From positions 1 to 60,334 of the forward strand of contig NZ_JADEVE010000155.1 of NCBI RefSeq assembly GCF_016125955.1: 60,334 bases of DNA, written 5' to 3'. Below the pieces are notes generated by a model that did not search any database, had not been told where the DNA came from, and saw nothing but the letters and a program-made list of their open reading frames with translations. Source of the stretch: Acetomicrobium sp. S15 = DSM 107314. Lineage in GTDB: Bacteria; Synergistota; Synergistia; Synergistales; Thermosynergistaceae. How positions within the stretch are numbered: position 1 is the stretch's first letter; each line of letters starts with the position of its first letter. Both the position numbers and the translations under genes were made by a program. Positions 6,507-14,583 of this stretch are shown here, piece after piece.

Positions 6507-7428
6507 AATCAACCCTCCAGTCGATACCGCTCGCCGCCAACCCTCTCTTGTCTGCCATCTCCACCAGCTCCCCCCAGAGGAGATCGCACTCGCTGTGGGT
6601 ATAGCTATCGATAGCCAAGACGTCGAGTAAAGAAACGATGACGGCCATGCCGGGGATTATTATATCTGCCCTGCCCGGCTCGAGGCCAATTACATTTCGC
6701 CGCTCTTCCGCTGAGAGCTGCGCCGTTTTAGCCAAAAGCCCTTCTATGTCCCCTTTTTTTACGAGGCTTCCGTGGACCCTTCCGGGATGATATTTCTCTA
6801 TGGGGATGGCCTTCAGCATCATGGCGACCGTGGAGGATGTGCCGCCCACACCGACGACCGCCCCTCCGGCAAAAAGGCAGCGGACTTCGGCAAGCCGTTT
6901 GGCCGCCGCACAACCAATCTTTTTAACGTCCTCGCCGTAGAGCGAAGCCATGCGCACCGCCCCTAACGGCAGCGAGAAGAAGCGCTTTCCGTCTCCCACC
7001 TCGAGGCTACCTCCGCCGAGGTCGAAGAAAAGGCCGACCCTTTCGCGCAAGCCGAAGGCGGCACCTCGAAAACTCAAGCTCGCCTCCTCGTAGCCGCTTA
7101 GGACGGAGAGCGGCAACCCGGCGACCCCTTCCAATTCGGCTGCAGCAAAAGAGGCGTTATAAGCGCTGCGAAGCGACTCGGTCGCTATGAAAGACCTGTC
7201 CTCAAGCGACACGCAGTTGGCATCGAGGAGCGTACGAGCCTTGGCCACAGCCGCCTTTGTGCGGCTTAAGGCTTCATCCGATATGGCATATCGACCTTCC
7301 CCAACCCCTTGAGCCAGCCGGCTTATCCAAGCTCCGCTCGCAAGATATACGAAGCGCCCCTCTATACATCCCACCGCGAGGGCGCGGACCGAGTTCGATC
7401 CGACGTCGATGACGCCGAGACGTTTCAT
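6487..7428 (-). CDS. Ppx/GppA family phosphatase
   Basis: A 313-residue protein of the exopolyphosphatase/guanosine pentaphosphate phosphatase family (ASKHA fold). Residues near the N-terminus read GVIDVGSNSVRAL (phosphate-1 loop), followed by a FFDLGGGSLEV phosphate-2 motif and a VGVGGTSST segment. It is about the size of the short, catalytic-domain-only members, so polyphosphate versus pppGpp preference cannot be read. The start is ATG at 7426-7428, with AGGAGG 6 bases upstream. That ribosome site lies inside the DUF501 gene, whose frame continues 155 bases into this one. DUF501 next to Ppx/GppA is a recurring pairing in other phyla. Confidence 0.9.
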   Translation of the reverse strand: MKRLGVIDVGSNSVRALAVGCIEGRFVYLASGAWISRLAQGVGEGRYAISDEALSRTKAAVAKARTLLDANCVSLEDRSFIATESLRSAYNASFAAAELEGVAGLPLSVLSGYEEASLSFRGAAFGLRERVGLFFDLGGGSLEVGDGKRFFSLPLGAVRMASLYGEDVKKIGCAAAKRLAEVRCLFAGGAVVGVGGTSSTVAMMLKAIPIEKYHPGRVHGSLVKKGDIEGLLAKTAQLSAEERRNVIGLEPGRADIIIPGMAVIVSLLDVLAIDSYTHSECDLLWGELVEMADKRGLAASGIDWRVDCVEGQV

Positions 7429-7951
7429 CCCCAACCTCCTCGAAGGAGCAGCGATAGCAAGAAGGCACATCGCATTCTCGAGGACCTATCATTTCCTCCA
7501 GCCACACCGCGCCGGGGTGCTCTCCCAAGGCGAGCCAAGACGCGACTTGAAGATGGAGGCACTTGAGCGTAACTCTATCCTTGACGGCGATGCCTCCGAG
7601 GCCGCTTCTCCTAAGGGCCTGCCAAATGCCTCTTCGCCTCAAGCGTAGGAAGCGCCTCGTCGATGAGCTGATCATGGCCAACCGCAACGAAGCACATCTG
7701 TTGGAGTAAGAGATCCACTCGCTCAAACGATGTCCCATCTTTCTTTCGAGATCGCCCACGCCGCCCGCAGATTCGAGAGCAGAACAGGCTCGAACGAGAT
7801 AAGGGCAGACCAACCAGAACATCGTAGGGAAGGGGCGCATGCCGGAGACAGGAAAGCACAAAATAACCTGCGGACGGCCCCAGCGGCAACGGGTCATCAC
7901 CCCCAAGACAATCCCTTCATCGAAGCGCCTTCCTTCCATGCGGCGCTTCAA
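7274..7951 (-). CDS. DUF501 family protein with long 3' overlap
   Basis: The N-terminal 160 or so residues fit DUF501: a GVMTRCRWGRPQVI segment, then PFPTMFWLVCPYLVRACSALESAGGV, a KCLHLQVASWLA segment and a Cys-rich end (PRECDVPSCYRC). The function of the family is unknown. The frame then runs 155 bases into the Ppx/GppA gene, giving an Arg-rich tail unlike a conserved domain. The native stop has probably been lost. The start is unclear: TTG at 7949-7951 with GGGGA about 10 bases upstream is the first candidate, and the frame is open further up, overlapping the end of the S1 gene. Confidence 0.7.
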   Translation of the reverse strand: MKRRMEGRRFDEGIVLGVMTRCRWGRPQVILCFPVSGMRPFPTMFWLVCPYLVRACSALESAGGVGDLERKMGHRLSEWISYSNRCASLRLAMISSSTRRFLRLRRRGIWQALRRSGLGGIAVKDRVTLKCLHLQVASWLALGEHPGAVWLEEMIGPRECDVPSCYRCSFEEVGDETSRRHRRRIELGPRPRGGMYRGALRISCERSLDKPAGSRGWGRSICHIG

Positions 7952-8021
7952 AAAAATGCGATCCCCGGCGTTAAGGCGCTCGTAGAAAATGGGCGCAGCC
8001 TTGCTGTAAGGGTGCCCGTCG

Positions 8022-8423
8022 CTACCTCTTGCCGCGGCGCTTGTCTCCCTTCTTCCCTTCGCTTTTGCTATTTAAGTCCGCAATCTTCTGTTCGCTCGCC
8101 TTGAGGAAGTTAGAAAGCTTCTTCTCAAAATCATCGCCGTCTTGGGGACGAGGTGCGGAGTGCGCCTCGAGTTGTTTTATCGAAAGATCGATCCTACCCT
8201 TTTCGTCGATCTTGATCACCTTGGCCCTGACTTCTTGGTCCACCTGAAGGACATCCTCGACCTTCTTCACGTAACTCCTCGAAAGCTCAGAGATGTGGAT
8301 CATGGCCTTTTGGCCCGTGGCCAGCCTGACAAAAGCGCCGTAAGGCATTATGCGCTCTACCTTACCTGTTACGACTTCGCCCACATTGACAGAGACGGCC
8401 GAAAAGTTATTGCTCTCTCCCAT
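8022..8423 (-). CDS. S1 RNA-binding domain protein (YabR/GSP13-like)
   Basis: A 133-residue protein. A single S1 domain covers residues ~12-85: VNVGEVVTGKVERIMPYGAF, then MIHISELS, VKKVEDVLQVDQEV and KGRIDLSIK. A basic Lys/Arg/Glu-rich tail follows. The B. subtilis homologues YabR and YugI associate with ribosomes, so a translation or RNA-binding role is likely. GGAGG lies 13 bases before the ATG, which is a long spacing. It sits between unknown proteins and the DUF501-Ppx pair. Confidence 0.88.
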   Translation of the reverse strand: MGESNNFSAVSVNVGEVVTGKVERIMPYGAFVRLATGQKAMIHISELSRSYVKKVEDVLQVDQEVRAKVIKIDEKGRIDLSIKQLEAHSAPRPQDGDDFEKKLSNFLKASEQKIADLNSKSEGKKGDKRRGKR

Positions 8424-8526
8424 AAGTCTGACACTACCTCCAAATGTTTAAATTACTGCAACAAAATCGGAACCGCTGCCCTCAAGCCCCTAAAGCATGC
8501 TCTATGCCAACCACCTCCGCATTCCC

Positions 8527-9147
8527 TTAAGCCCCTGGCCCTGGGAGCCAACGCCATGAAAATATATCGCCCTGAGAGGCATCCAGGCGCCTGAAGAGAG
8601 CCAGCATATAGGGGAGCGCTGCGTCGCTCGAGACGTCATACCAGACGAACAAGACACCCCTTTCCCTCTCCAAAACTTCCCTCAGAAGGGCATCTTTAAT
8701 TATAGGAGAGAAAAGGGCAATAAGGCCAGACCCCTCGACGAACGGCCTCTCTTTCAAATAACGTACGCGATTCCCCCTGACCTGGGGCAAAAGCTTAATT
8801 CGTTCAGTGGCGTCATTTACAGTAGGGCCAATCCCGAATACCAAAACACCCTTTACCAAAGGCGGACGAACCCTAAGGGGAGCGCTGCGAATTTTAACAG
8901 AGCCAGCCAGGGCCAGAATCATCCTGCGGGGGTATATGTGCCTCCACTCCGCCGCGAGAGACCTCATAACAGGAGTATTTTGCCTGTTGTCCAAGCGCTC
9001 GACGTTGATGGTATCCCTTCTAACCGGGGTCAAAGAAGCGATTTTCGCACGGCGCGAGGGCAATGAACGCACTCTGACCCTTCCCGCAAAAAGCCTCGAC
9101 AGGCTCTCCCCGATCTCCTCCAAACGGACGATGAAGCCTTTTTTCAT
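8527..9147 (-). CDS. Hypothetical protein, distal gene of the flagellar/chemotaxis operon
   Basis: A 206-residue protein I do not recognise. It is rich in Arg (basic N-terminal 75 residues) and has no signal peptide or clear membrane segment. The middle has a short hydrophobic strand (VKGVLVFGIGPTVNDATER), and the C-terminus reads FVWYDVSSDAALPYMLALF. Its ATG overlaps the stop of the preceding gene by 4 bases (ATGA), so the pair is probably co-translated. The third of three unknown genes after fapA. Coding is supported by overlap, strand and codon character, not by homology. Confidence 0.65.
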   Translation of the reverse strand: MKKGFIVRLEEIGESLSRLFAGRVRVRSLPSRRAKIASLTPVRRDTINVERLDNRQNTPVMRSLAAEWRHIYPRRMILALAGSVKIRSAPLRVRPPLVKGVLVFGIGPTVNDATERIKLLPQVRGNRVRYLKERPFVEGSGLIALFSPIIKDALLREVLERERGVLFVWYDVSSDAALPYMLALFRRLDASQGDIFSWRWLPGPGA

Positions 9148-9716
9148 TCCGCCATCTCTCCGGTGGCTACGGCTTCCAAGGCCCTCTTTATGCGAGTGAA
9201 GGGTTCAAGGATCTCCATCGAGGCAGCCGCCTCGATGAGCATGGAGACCGCGCTCTTTACGGCATCCTCGCCGGTGTCGACCGGCACAACCAACTTCAGG
9301 GGAGCGCTTATAGGATCTGCCTGAACCAAGTACGCGCCGGGCTCCGGCTGAGACACTACTTCTCCTACAGCATCCAATGGAGGGTAGGATGTGCTTTCCA
9401 AAAAGATTGGCGGGCAAGCGGCATGCTCTTTGAGAAACTTCAGCAGTTCTCGGTCATTGCAAATCCACAAAGAGGGCTTAACTTCGACAGCTTTCAACAG
9501 GTTCTCCAATATGACTTCTTCTCTTATATAGACACGCAAGGCATCGCCGTAAAGGATACGCTCAAGCCTCGTGGGCGATATGGGCTCCGTATATCTGAAA
9601 TCGAGCGGAATCCCTCTTAAATCCGTGACCAGTGCGGCCCCCTGAAAGAGGTTTCTCTCTTCGATCAGCCGCAGATATCCCAGAGCGAGGCCCTTTTGGG
9701 GATTCATGGCTTCCAC
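9144..9716 (-). CDS. Hypothetical protein with an 'FRYTEPI-x-PT...LYG' motif
   Basis: A 190-residue soluble protein of unknown function. Residues ~10-60 look like a conserved block: GYLRLIEERNLFQGAALVTD, then DFRYTEPISPTRLERILYG. The rest is alpha/beta-like with an acidic Leu-rich C-terminus. It begins at 9716, directly after the stop of the preceding small gene (9717), and overlaps the next gene by 4 bases. The compact arrangement downstream of fapA and the flagellar sigma factor suggests a role linked to motility or its regulation, but only by position. Confidence 0.7.
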   Translation of the reverse strand: MEAMNPQKGLALGYLRLIEERNLFQGAALVTDLRGIPLDFRYTEPISPTRLERILYGDALRVYIREEVILENLLKAVEVKPSLWICNDRELLKFLKEHAACPPIFLESTSYPPLDAVGEVVSQPEPGAYLVQADPISAPLKLVVPVDTGEDAVKSAVSMLIEAAASMEILEPFTRIKRALEAVATGEMAE

Positions 9717-10016
9717 TCAGGCGTAAACATCGAGATTGCTTTCCTTCCCTTCCTCGTCCTCTTCCTCTTCACGACCGCCGCCGGGTTTACGCTTTTTCTT
9801 CCTTTTGATCCCGACCTTATCGCCCTCCTTACGAAGGGCCACGCGCAGTTCCTCTTCCGGCCCACGCCTACGCCTAACCTGCCGCTCTTGCTCTACGGCA
9901 GAAGCTATACCCTCTTGCTGCTGAGACGCCTGCTTCATAGCCGCAGCAAATTCCCTGCCCTCTTGAGCGTTTTGGCCGAGCCTCAAAAGCGAAAGCTGCC
10001 ACTCCACCGGCTTCAA
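9717..10016 (-). CDS. Small highly charged hypothetical protein
   Basis: A 99-residue protein. The N-terminal half is Gln/Arg/Glu-rich and probably helical (residues 1-55), followed by a strongly basic run (KRKKKRK), three Gly and an acidic tail (EEEEDEEGKE). No domain recognised; the composition suggests a disordered linker or nucleic-acid-binding peptide. TTG is the first possible start, with a weak AGGAAGAG site about 10 bases upstream. It lies 29 bases after fapA and immediately before the FRYTEPI protein. Confidence 0.6.
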   Translation of the reverse strand: MKPVEWQLSLLRLGQNAQEGREFAAAMKQASQQQEGIASAVEQERQVRRRRGPEEELRVALRKEGDKVGIKRKKKRKPGGGREEEEDEEGKESNLDVYA

Positions 10017-10045
10017 CTCTGCACCACTCTTCCTTTATCGCCTCT

Positions 10046-11644
10046 TTATCCCTCGAAGGAGCGTATCCGCACCTCCCCTTCGTCGTACACAAACGAGACG
10101 AATTGCAATGTGTCCCTCACGACATAGCTTACGCCTTTTATGGAAATTACAACGCCCGGATAGCAATAGCCCCTGACGCGAACGCGCGCCTTCCCCTTAG
10201 ACTCGTATAGGGCTGCCTCTATCTCGGCCAACTGTTTCTGGAGGTTTTCCACATGCGCCCGCAGTTGGAATTTGGCCCTCGTGAGGGCAACGAGCATCTC
10301 GCGCTTTTCCTCGTCCAACATCCCCATTTCTTCCAATTTCTTTAGATAATCCAGGTTCTTTTCAACTTCCTGAAGTTTATTGAGGCTCTCGGCGAAATCT
10401 CCTTCCTTGGCACGTTTCTCCTCGATGAGCTCTGGAGATGTACCCACCTGAACTTCCGTGCGCGTCTCCATTTTGCTGCCCAATTCATCGCAGATGACTT
10501 CCGAGCCGGCGTATATTTTGCCTCCGGCGATCGTGCCCTTTTTGCCACTCGAAACCTGGACTTCGGATCTTGCGTAGATGAGACTGTGGAGGAGAGCCCT
10601 TTCCGCAATGACGTTGGAACCGCTCCTCAAAGTGGCCTGCTCAGCATATCTGACGATGATATCGCCTTGGGCGGATAGCTCTCCCTTGCCCATGCCGCTG
10701 ACCCCGCCCTTTACCACGATCTTGCCGCCACTTTTGAGCTTCGCCCCTTCTACGGCCCCGTCCACCTGGATATCGCCGCTCGCCATAACCACAAACCCCT
10801 CGCGCACAGTGCCTCTCACAATTACGGTGCCCACGAAATCTATATTGCCGACGCTATAATCCACGTCTCCCTTGATCTCATATTCAGGCAGGACATCTAT
10901 TTTCCCCTCGCGAATAGATACATGCCCATCCATAGCAGCCAGGAGATGGAGGCCGTCCTCGGAGACCTCTGTGTTCTTTCCCTTGGGGAGCTGGCGATCT
11001 TTGCCTTGTCTGGCTTTTAAGGGCTTACCCTTGACGCTCGTGCCGTCTTCTCCTTGTTTTAGCGGGATCTTTTCGGCAAGTTCCTGGCCATGCAGGACGT
11101 TTACAACGGCTCCGAGCTCTCGCATATCCACTCTGTCGGCATCGGCCTCTTTGGGTTTAGGACGACTGAGCTCGATTTTGAGCACAATTTGGGCGTCTTC
11201 CCCGTCTTTAGGCGGGTCGCCTTTGGCTACGAGAACCCACTCATCCTCCAGGTGTTCTCTTGCTATTTCCTCGAGCGCACTCTCATCGATACCATATTCG
11301 ACGCCCGCTTCTTCCAAGGCTTTTTTTAATTCGTCGACGGTGGGCCAATCTCTGTCATCCAAAGGAGGGACTACCCTTATAAAAGCCTTGAGTTCGTCGT
11401 CGGAGATGTCCACCTCTATTTTGGCCTTCGCCTCAACGGCAGGCTTGCCACCTATACGCACAGGCTCTTTAGGGCGCTCTTCCAAGGCGGCCAGGATTTT
11501 TCCGCCGTCGAAGCTCGAAACTCCCCGTTCTTTAAGGAAGGCCACGATTTGAGCGAGCGTGACCTTCCCTTCTTGATCGACTTGCAGGTACAGGCCGTCT
11601 TCCTCAACCGAGAAACGAAACGGTCTTCCCGTCAAGTTGCCCAC
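10046..11644 (-). CDS. fapA: FapA family (DUF342) flagellar assembly protein A
   Basis: A 532-residue DUF342 protein. Residues ~80-250 form the N-terminal region (DDELKAFIRVVPPLDDRDWPT, ... KIPLKQGEDGTSVKGKP). Then comes a right-handed beta-helix of repeated V-x-G-x-V turns (~260-390: IRGTVREGFVV, GAVEGAKLKSGG, IVVKGGVSGM), a coiled coil (~400-470) and a small C-terminal domain. FapA homologues occur in flagellar operons of Clostridia and Vibrio and affect polar localisation or assembly. It follows the flagellar sigma factor with a 7-base gap. Confidence 0.9.
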   Translation of the reverse strand: MGNLTGRPFRFSVEEDGLYLQVDQEGKVTLAQIVAFLKERGVSSFDGGKILAALEERPKEPVRIGGKPAVEAKAKIEVDISDDELKAFIRVVPPLDDRDWPTVDELKKALEEAGVEYGIDESALEEIAREHLEDEWVLVAKGDPPKDGEDAQIVLKIELSRPKPKEADADRVDMRELGAVVNVLHGQELAEKIPLKQGEDGTSVKGKPLKARQGKDRQLPKGKNTEVSEDGLHLLAAMDGHVSIREGKIDVLPEYEIKGDVDYSVGNIDFVGTVIVRGTVREGFVVMASGDIQVDGAVEGAKLKSGGKIVVKGGVSGMGKGELSAQGDIIVRYAEQATLRSGSNVIAERALLHSLIYARSEVQVSSGKKGTIAGGKIYAGSEVICDELGSKMETRTEVQVGTSPELIEEKRAKEGDFAESLNKLQEVEKNLDYLKKLEEMGMLDEEKREMLVALTRAKFQLRAHVENLQKQLAEIEAALYESKGKARVRVRGYCYPGVVISIKGVSYVVRDTLQFVSFVYDEGEVRIRSFEG

Positions 11645-11651
11645 CTCTCAA

Positions 11652-12386
11652 TCAAAAGTCTGCCCTCAGTAGAGCCCTCAATGTGGACAAGGCCTTGCCG
11701 TGGATCTGGGAGGCGCGAGATTCCGTCACCCCCAATACAGCACCTATCTCCTTTAGCGTCAAACCGTCATAGTAATAAAGAGAAATTACCAAGCGCTCCT
11801 TTTCCGGCAGCCTCTCAAGCGCTCTGGCGATCGAATCGAGTTCATCGGAAAGCTCCACCGCTTCCTGAGGAGTGGGCAAATCATCCGCCACCAGGTCGCC
11901 CCTCGACACATCGCCATCGTCGAGGGCAAGGACTTCATCTAACGAGACCACGTGGTTTCGGCTGGCCACCTCGAGCAGCTCCTTATATGTTTTTTCGTCC
12001 ATGTCGAGCTCGTCCATGAGCTCGACATCGCCGGCCTGCCCCTTTTCCCTGTACAATTTATCCACAGCCTTCTCGAGCCGGCGGACTTTCTCCCTTCCGG
12101 CCCTGGAGAGCCAATCAAACCTGCGCAACTCGTCCAGCACCGCACCGCGTATCCTCGGCACAGCGAACGTATTGAATTTATAGCCCAGAGCTAAATCGTA
12201 GCGCTCAATCGCATCGAGCAGCCCCATTATGCCGAAGCTCAGGATGTCGTCGAAGCTCAATCCAGGAGGCAACGCCAACGGCATGCGGCTCACTACATAC
12301 TTGACGAGCGGCAGATACCTTTTCACGAGCGCCTCTTTGTCCTTAGGGTCGCGATCCTTCTTATAGCGAAGCCACAGATCATCCAT
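11652..12386 (-). CDS. fliA: Flagellar RNA polymerase sigma factor (sigma-28, FliA/SigD/WhiG)
   Basis: A 244-residue sigma-70-family factor of the FliA/WhiG group, with regions 2, 3 and 4 and no region 1.1. Region 2 reads SFDDILSFGIMGLLDAIERYD with FNTFAVPRIRGAVLDELRRFDW. Region 4 reads LPEKERLVISLYYYDGLTLKEIGAVLGVTESRASQIH, ending LSTLRALL. It directs RNA polymerase to late flagellar genes. It lies at the 3' end of the flagellar/chemotaxis run, as sigD does in B. subtilis, so its level depends on read-through of the operon. No anti-sigma FlgM is seen in the window. Confidence 0.94.
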   Translation of the reverse strand: MDDLWLRYKKDRDPKDKEALVKRYLPLVKYVVSRMPLALPPGLSFDDILSFGIMGLLDAIERYDLALGYKFNTFAVPRIRGAVLDELRRFDWLSRAGREKVRRLEKAVDKLYREKGQAGDVELMDELDMDEKTYKELLEVASRNHVVSLDEVLALDDGDVSRGDLVADDLPTPQEAVELSDELDSIARALERLPEKERLVISLYYYDGLTLKEIGAVLGVTESRASQIHGKALSTLRALLRADF

Positions 12387-12392
12387 GCACCA

Positions 12393-13469
12393 TCACCATA
12401 TAACAAAAATGAGCAGCAATATGCCCAACAAGATGATCCCTATAAATACAGCAAACGCGGGACTGACCTTTGGAACGGCATAACGTCCAGGTTGAAGAAC
12501 CTTCACGCGCACCTCGCCTGAGCCTTTGAATATTCCCTCCATTCCCTCGGATATGTGAAGCCTGACCAAATAATCGCCGCTGGGCAAACGCTCCACAGCC
12601 TTCACAGGAAAAGCCGCAGGCTGGCCGCTTTTAGCCATAACGCTGGCCACAAAGCGCGCGAGGCTGCCCCCTTCGTCGAGAGAAACTTCCACGAGATCAC
12701 CGAGCGAAAAGTCCGATATAGCCTTGCCCCTCACCGGGTCCACGTATGGCTTGCAGAACAGTTGAACCGACTCCGCTTTGGGCCCTTCCCTATCCCTCTC
12801 TTCCCGGGCCTCTTCGGGTTCTCCCTCGCTTTCGCTTTCGGGCAGCGCCTTCGACAGCTCGGCGCGCAGTCTATTGAAACGCTCCAACTCGAGATCTACG
12901 ATGAAATCGAGATGGAACTCGTCCGCGAGCATCTCTTGAATGCGAAGCAGGTTTTCCGGTTTCCCTTCGCCACGAAAGAGCAGGTTGATGACAGTAGGGG
13001 TGAAGAGAGCATCGAAGATCTTTTCCACCTTTTTGTAAGTGGGGTTATCCATCGGCTCCTCGACGTTTCTGATCGCATTCGTCACAGATTCCCAACTCGC
13101 CCTGATGGCGAAGCCCTCGGGCAGCCCATTTCTCCCCACCCAAAGCGATTTATCCAAAACCTCACCGGTCAAGCCGTCGGCCACGACGCAGAACAACCCT
13201 GCCACCTCACCCCGACGGCGCGACTCAAACTTCACTTTTATGGCAATATAACAGGGCACGATCGAGCGCAGGGCAGAAAGCGCGGCCGCCGTATCGCTCG
13301 AATTTGCCAGAACGTGCGCGAGCTCGTCGGGCGAAATGCCGAGCTGACAGGAGACGTCTTCGAGCAACTCCTGCGGAATGGCGACCGATGCGACGCCATC
13401 TTCTTTATCCTCTTGCTCTTGCACCCTTTTGACTTCTTCTACTTCGCCCACAGCCCAACCTCGATTCAC
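12393..13469 (-). CDS. Hypothetical protein with C-terminal membrane anchor, between cheD and the flagellar sigma gene
   Basis: A 358-residue protein I cannot assign. An acidic N-terminus leads into an EELLEDVSCQLGISPDELAHVL-like helical pair (~30-65). A mixed alpha/beta domain (~75-190) and a Glu-rich linker (~205-230) follow. Next is a predicted beta-rich domain (~235-330) with DYLVRLHISEGMEGIFKGSG, and a single C-terminal membrane helix (~338-358) with almost nothing after it. The architecture suggests a tail-anchored cytoplasmic protein. It overlaps cheD by 4 bases and ends 6 bases before the sigma gene, so it is surely co-expressed. Its place roughly corresponds to swrB/ylxL near sigD in Bacillus, but no homology is evident. 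Confidence 0.75.
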   Translation of the reverse strand: MNRGWAVGEVEEVKRVQEQEDKEDGVASVAIPQELLEDVSCQLGISPDELAHVLANSSDTAAALSALRSIVPCYIAIKVKFESRRRGEVAGLFCVVADGLTGEVLDKSLWVGRNGLPEGFAIRASWESVTNAIRNVEEPMDNPTYKKVEKIFDALFTPTVINLLFRGEGKPENLLRIQEMLADEFHLDFIVDLELERFNRLRAELSKALPESESEGEPEEAREERDREGPKAESVQLFCKPYVDPVRGKAISDFSLGDLVEVSLDEGGSLARFVASVMAKSGQPAAFPVKAVERLPSGDYLVRLHISEGMEGIFKGSGEVRVKVLQPGRYAVPKVSPAFAVFIGIILLGILLLIFVIW

Positions 13470-13951
13470 AGCTCTTTTACGGTCGAACCTATGACCCTAA
13501 CGACGAGGACCCACCGGTCGGTCCTGAATTCGACGCTTCTTCCTTTGTTGCCCCCTACATCAAAAGCTACGAGCGGTATATCCAGGCTGGATAGGGCTCT
13601 CTTCGTGGCCTCTACGTTTCTGTCCCCTACCGACAAGATGCTGCTGCCCTTGCCGCCCAAGGCGAACATCTGAGCACCTCCCGCCATTTTGGCCTTCAAC
13701 CTGCCCTTAGAAGCCCCCATTTGGAGCAGCTCGTTAACGAGCGCGCAGACCGCTGTATCGGCGAACTTTCCCGGTTTAGGGGTGTTTTCTCCCCTGCTTT
13801 CCGGCAACATTATGTGAGCCATTCCCGCCACCTTGGCCACCTCGTCATAGATCGCTATTCCTATGCACGAACCCAATCCCAACGATATCAGCGTAGCCGG
13901 GTGCCTGGCCGCCACCAAGTCGGCCATACCTACATGCAAGACGGTAGACAA
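13466..13951 (-). CDS. cheD: Chemoreceptor glutamine deamidase CheD
   Basis: A 161-residue CheD. Deamidates receptor glutamines and binds CheC. The conserved LGLGSCIGIAIYDE motif holds the catalytic Cys, followed by AGMAHIMLPES with the catalytic His and KMAGGAQMF. Length is normal. It starts 2 bases after the cheC stop, consistent with the CheC-CheD adaptation module. Confidence 0.95.
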   Translation of the reverse strand: MSTVLHVGMADLVAARHPATLISLGLGSCIGIAIYDEVAKVAGMAHIMLPESRGENTPKPGKFADTAVCALVNELLQMGASKGRLKAKMAGGAQMFALGGKGSSILSVGDRNVEATKRALSSLDIPLVAFDVGGNKGRSVEFRTDRWVLVVRVIGSTVKEL

Positions 13952-13953
13952 GC

Positions 13954-14583
13954 CTAAAACACCCCCAGCTTTTTGAGAAGGGTCTCGAGCGAATCCGGGT
14001 CTGGCACAAGAACGACAGTACCTTTTACCTCGCTATCCTCGCCTATGACATTTAGGGTGGTCTTAGACATCAAGGCCACATCGCCCGACATACCATAGAG
14101 GGCAGCCACCACATCCATTATAGATCCCAACATGTCATGGGCAACTGCCGGGACCGTTGCCGGCAAGGGGCTTCCAACGAGGAGGCTTATAGCGCTCAAA
14201 AACGCGCCGATGATTATATTGCCGACCTCCGCGTTCACGCTGTCCCTGATATCCTCTTTCGTCGCTTCGTCTAAGCTGCCCAAATCCTGGGAAATCAAGA
14301 TTTCGGACAGTCTAAAGGCCTCTCCTTCTTCCATGAGAAAAATGACGTTGCCCGAAAACTCTCCCTCGCATCGGATGAGGACCGCACAAACAGGCGTCTC
14401 CGGTGCGCCGTACCTCTCGGCAACCTCGTAAACCGGGATCAACTCCGCCTCTGGGACCTCCATGCTGACAGATCTTCTTAAGAGTTTTGAGAGAGCGGTC
14501 GCCGCATTCCCAGCTCCTATATTGACGACCTCTTTCAGCGCATCCAGCTGCAGGCTATTGAGGTGCTCCCACTCGAGCTTCAT
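13954..14583 (-). CDS. cheC: CheY-P phosphatase CheC
   Basis: A 209-residue CheC. Both phosphatase helices are intact: EVVNIGAGNAATALS near residue 18 and EVGNIIIGAFLSA in the middle, each with the E-x-x-N pair. It dephosphorylates CheY-P, stimulated by CheD. A GAGGG site precedes the ATG. The gene overlaps the 3' end of cheA by 29 bases. In Bacillus cheW lies between these two genes; it is absent here. Confidence 0.95.
   Translation of the reverse strand: MKLEWEHLNSLQLDALKEVVNIGAGNAATALSKLLRRSVSMEVPEAELIPVYEVAERYGAPETPVCAVLIRCEGEFSGNVIFLMEEGEAFRLSEILISQDLGSLDEATKEDIRDSVNAEVGNIIIGAFLSAISLLVGSPLPATVPAVAHDMLGSIMDVVAALYGMSGDVALMSKTTLNVIGEDSEVKGTVVLVPDPDSLETLLKKLGVF

Noticed and set aside
12555-13673. 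Plus-strand frame of 372 codons opposite the unknown membrane-anchored protein
   Set aside because: Crosses two oppositely oriented genes that are coupled to cheC and the sigma factor; no ribosome site or domain. The minus-strand reading is the gene.
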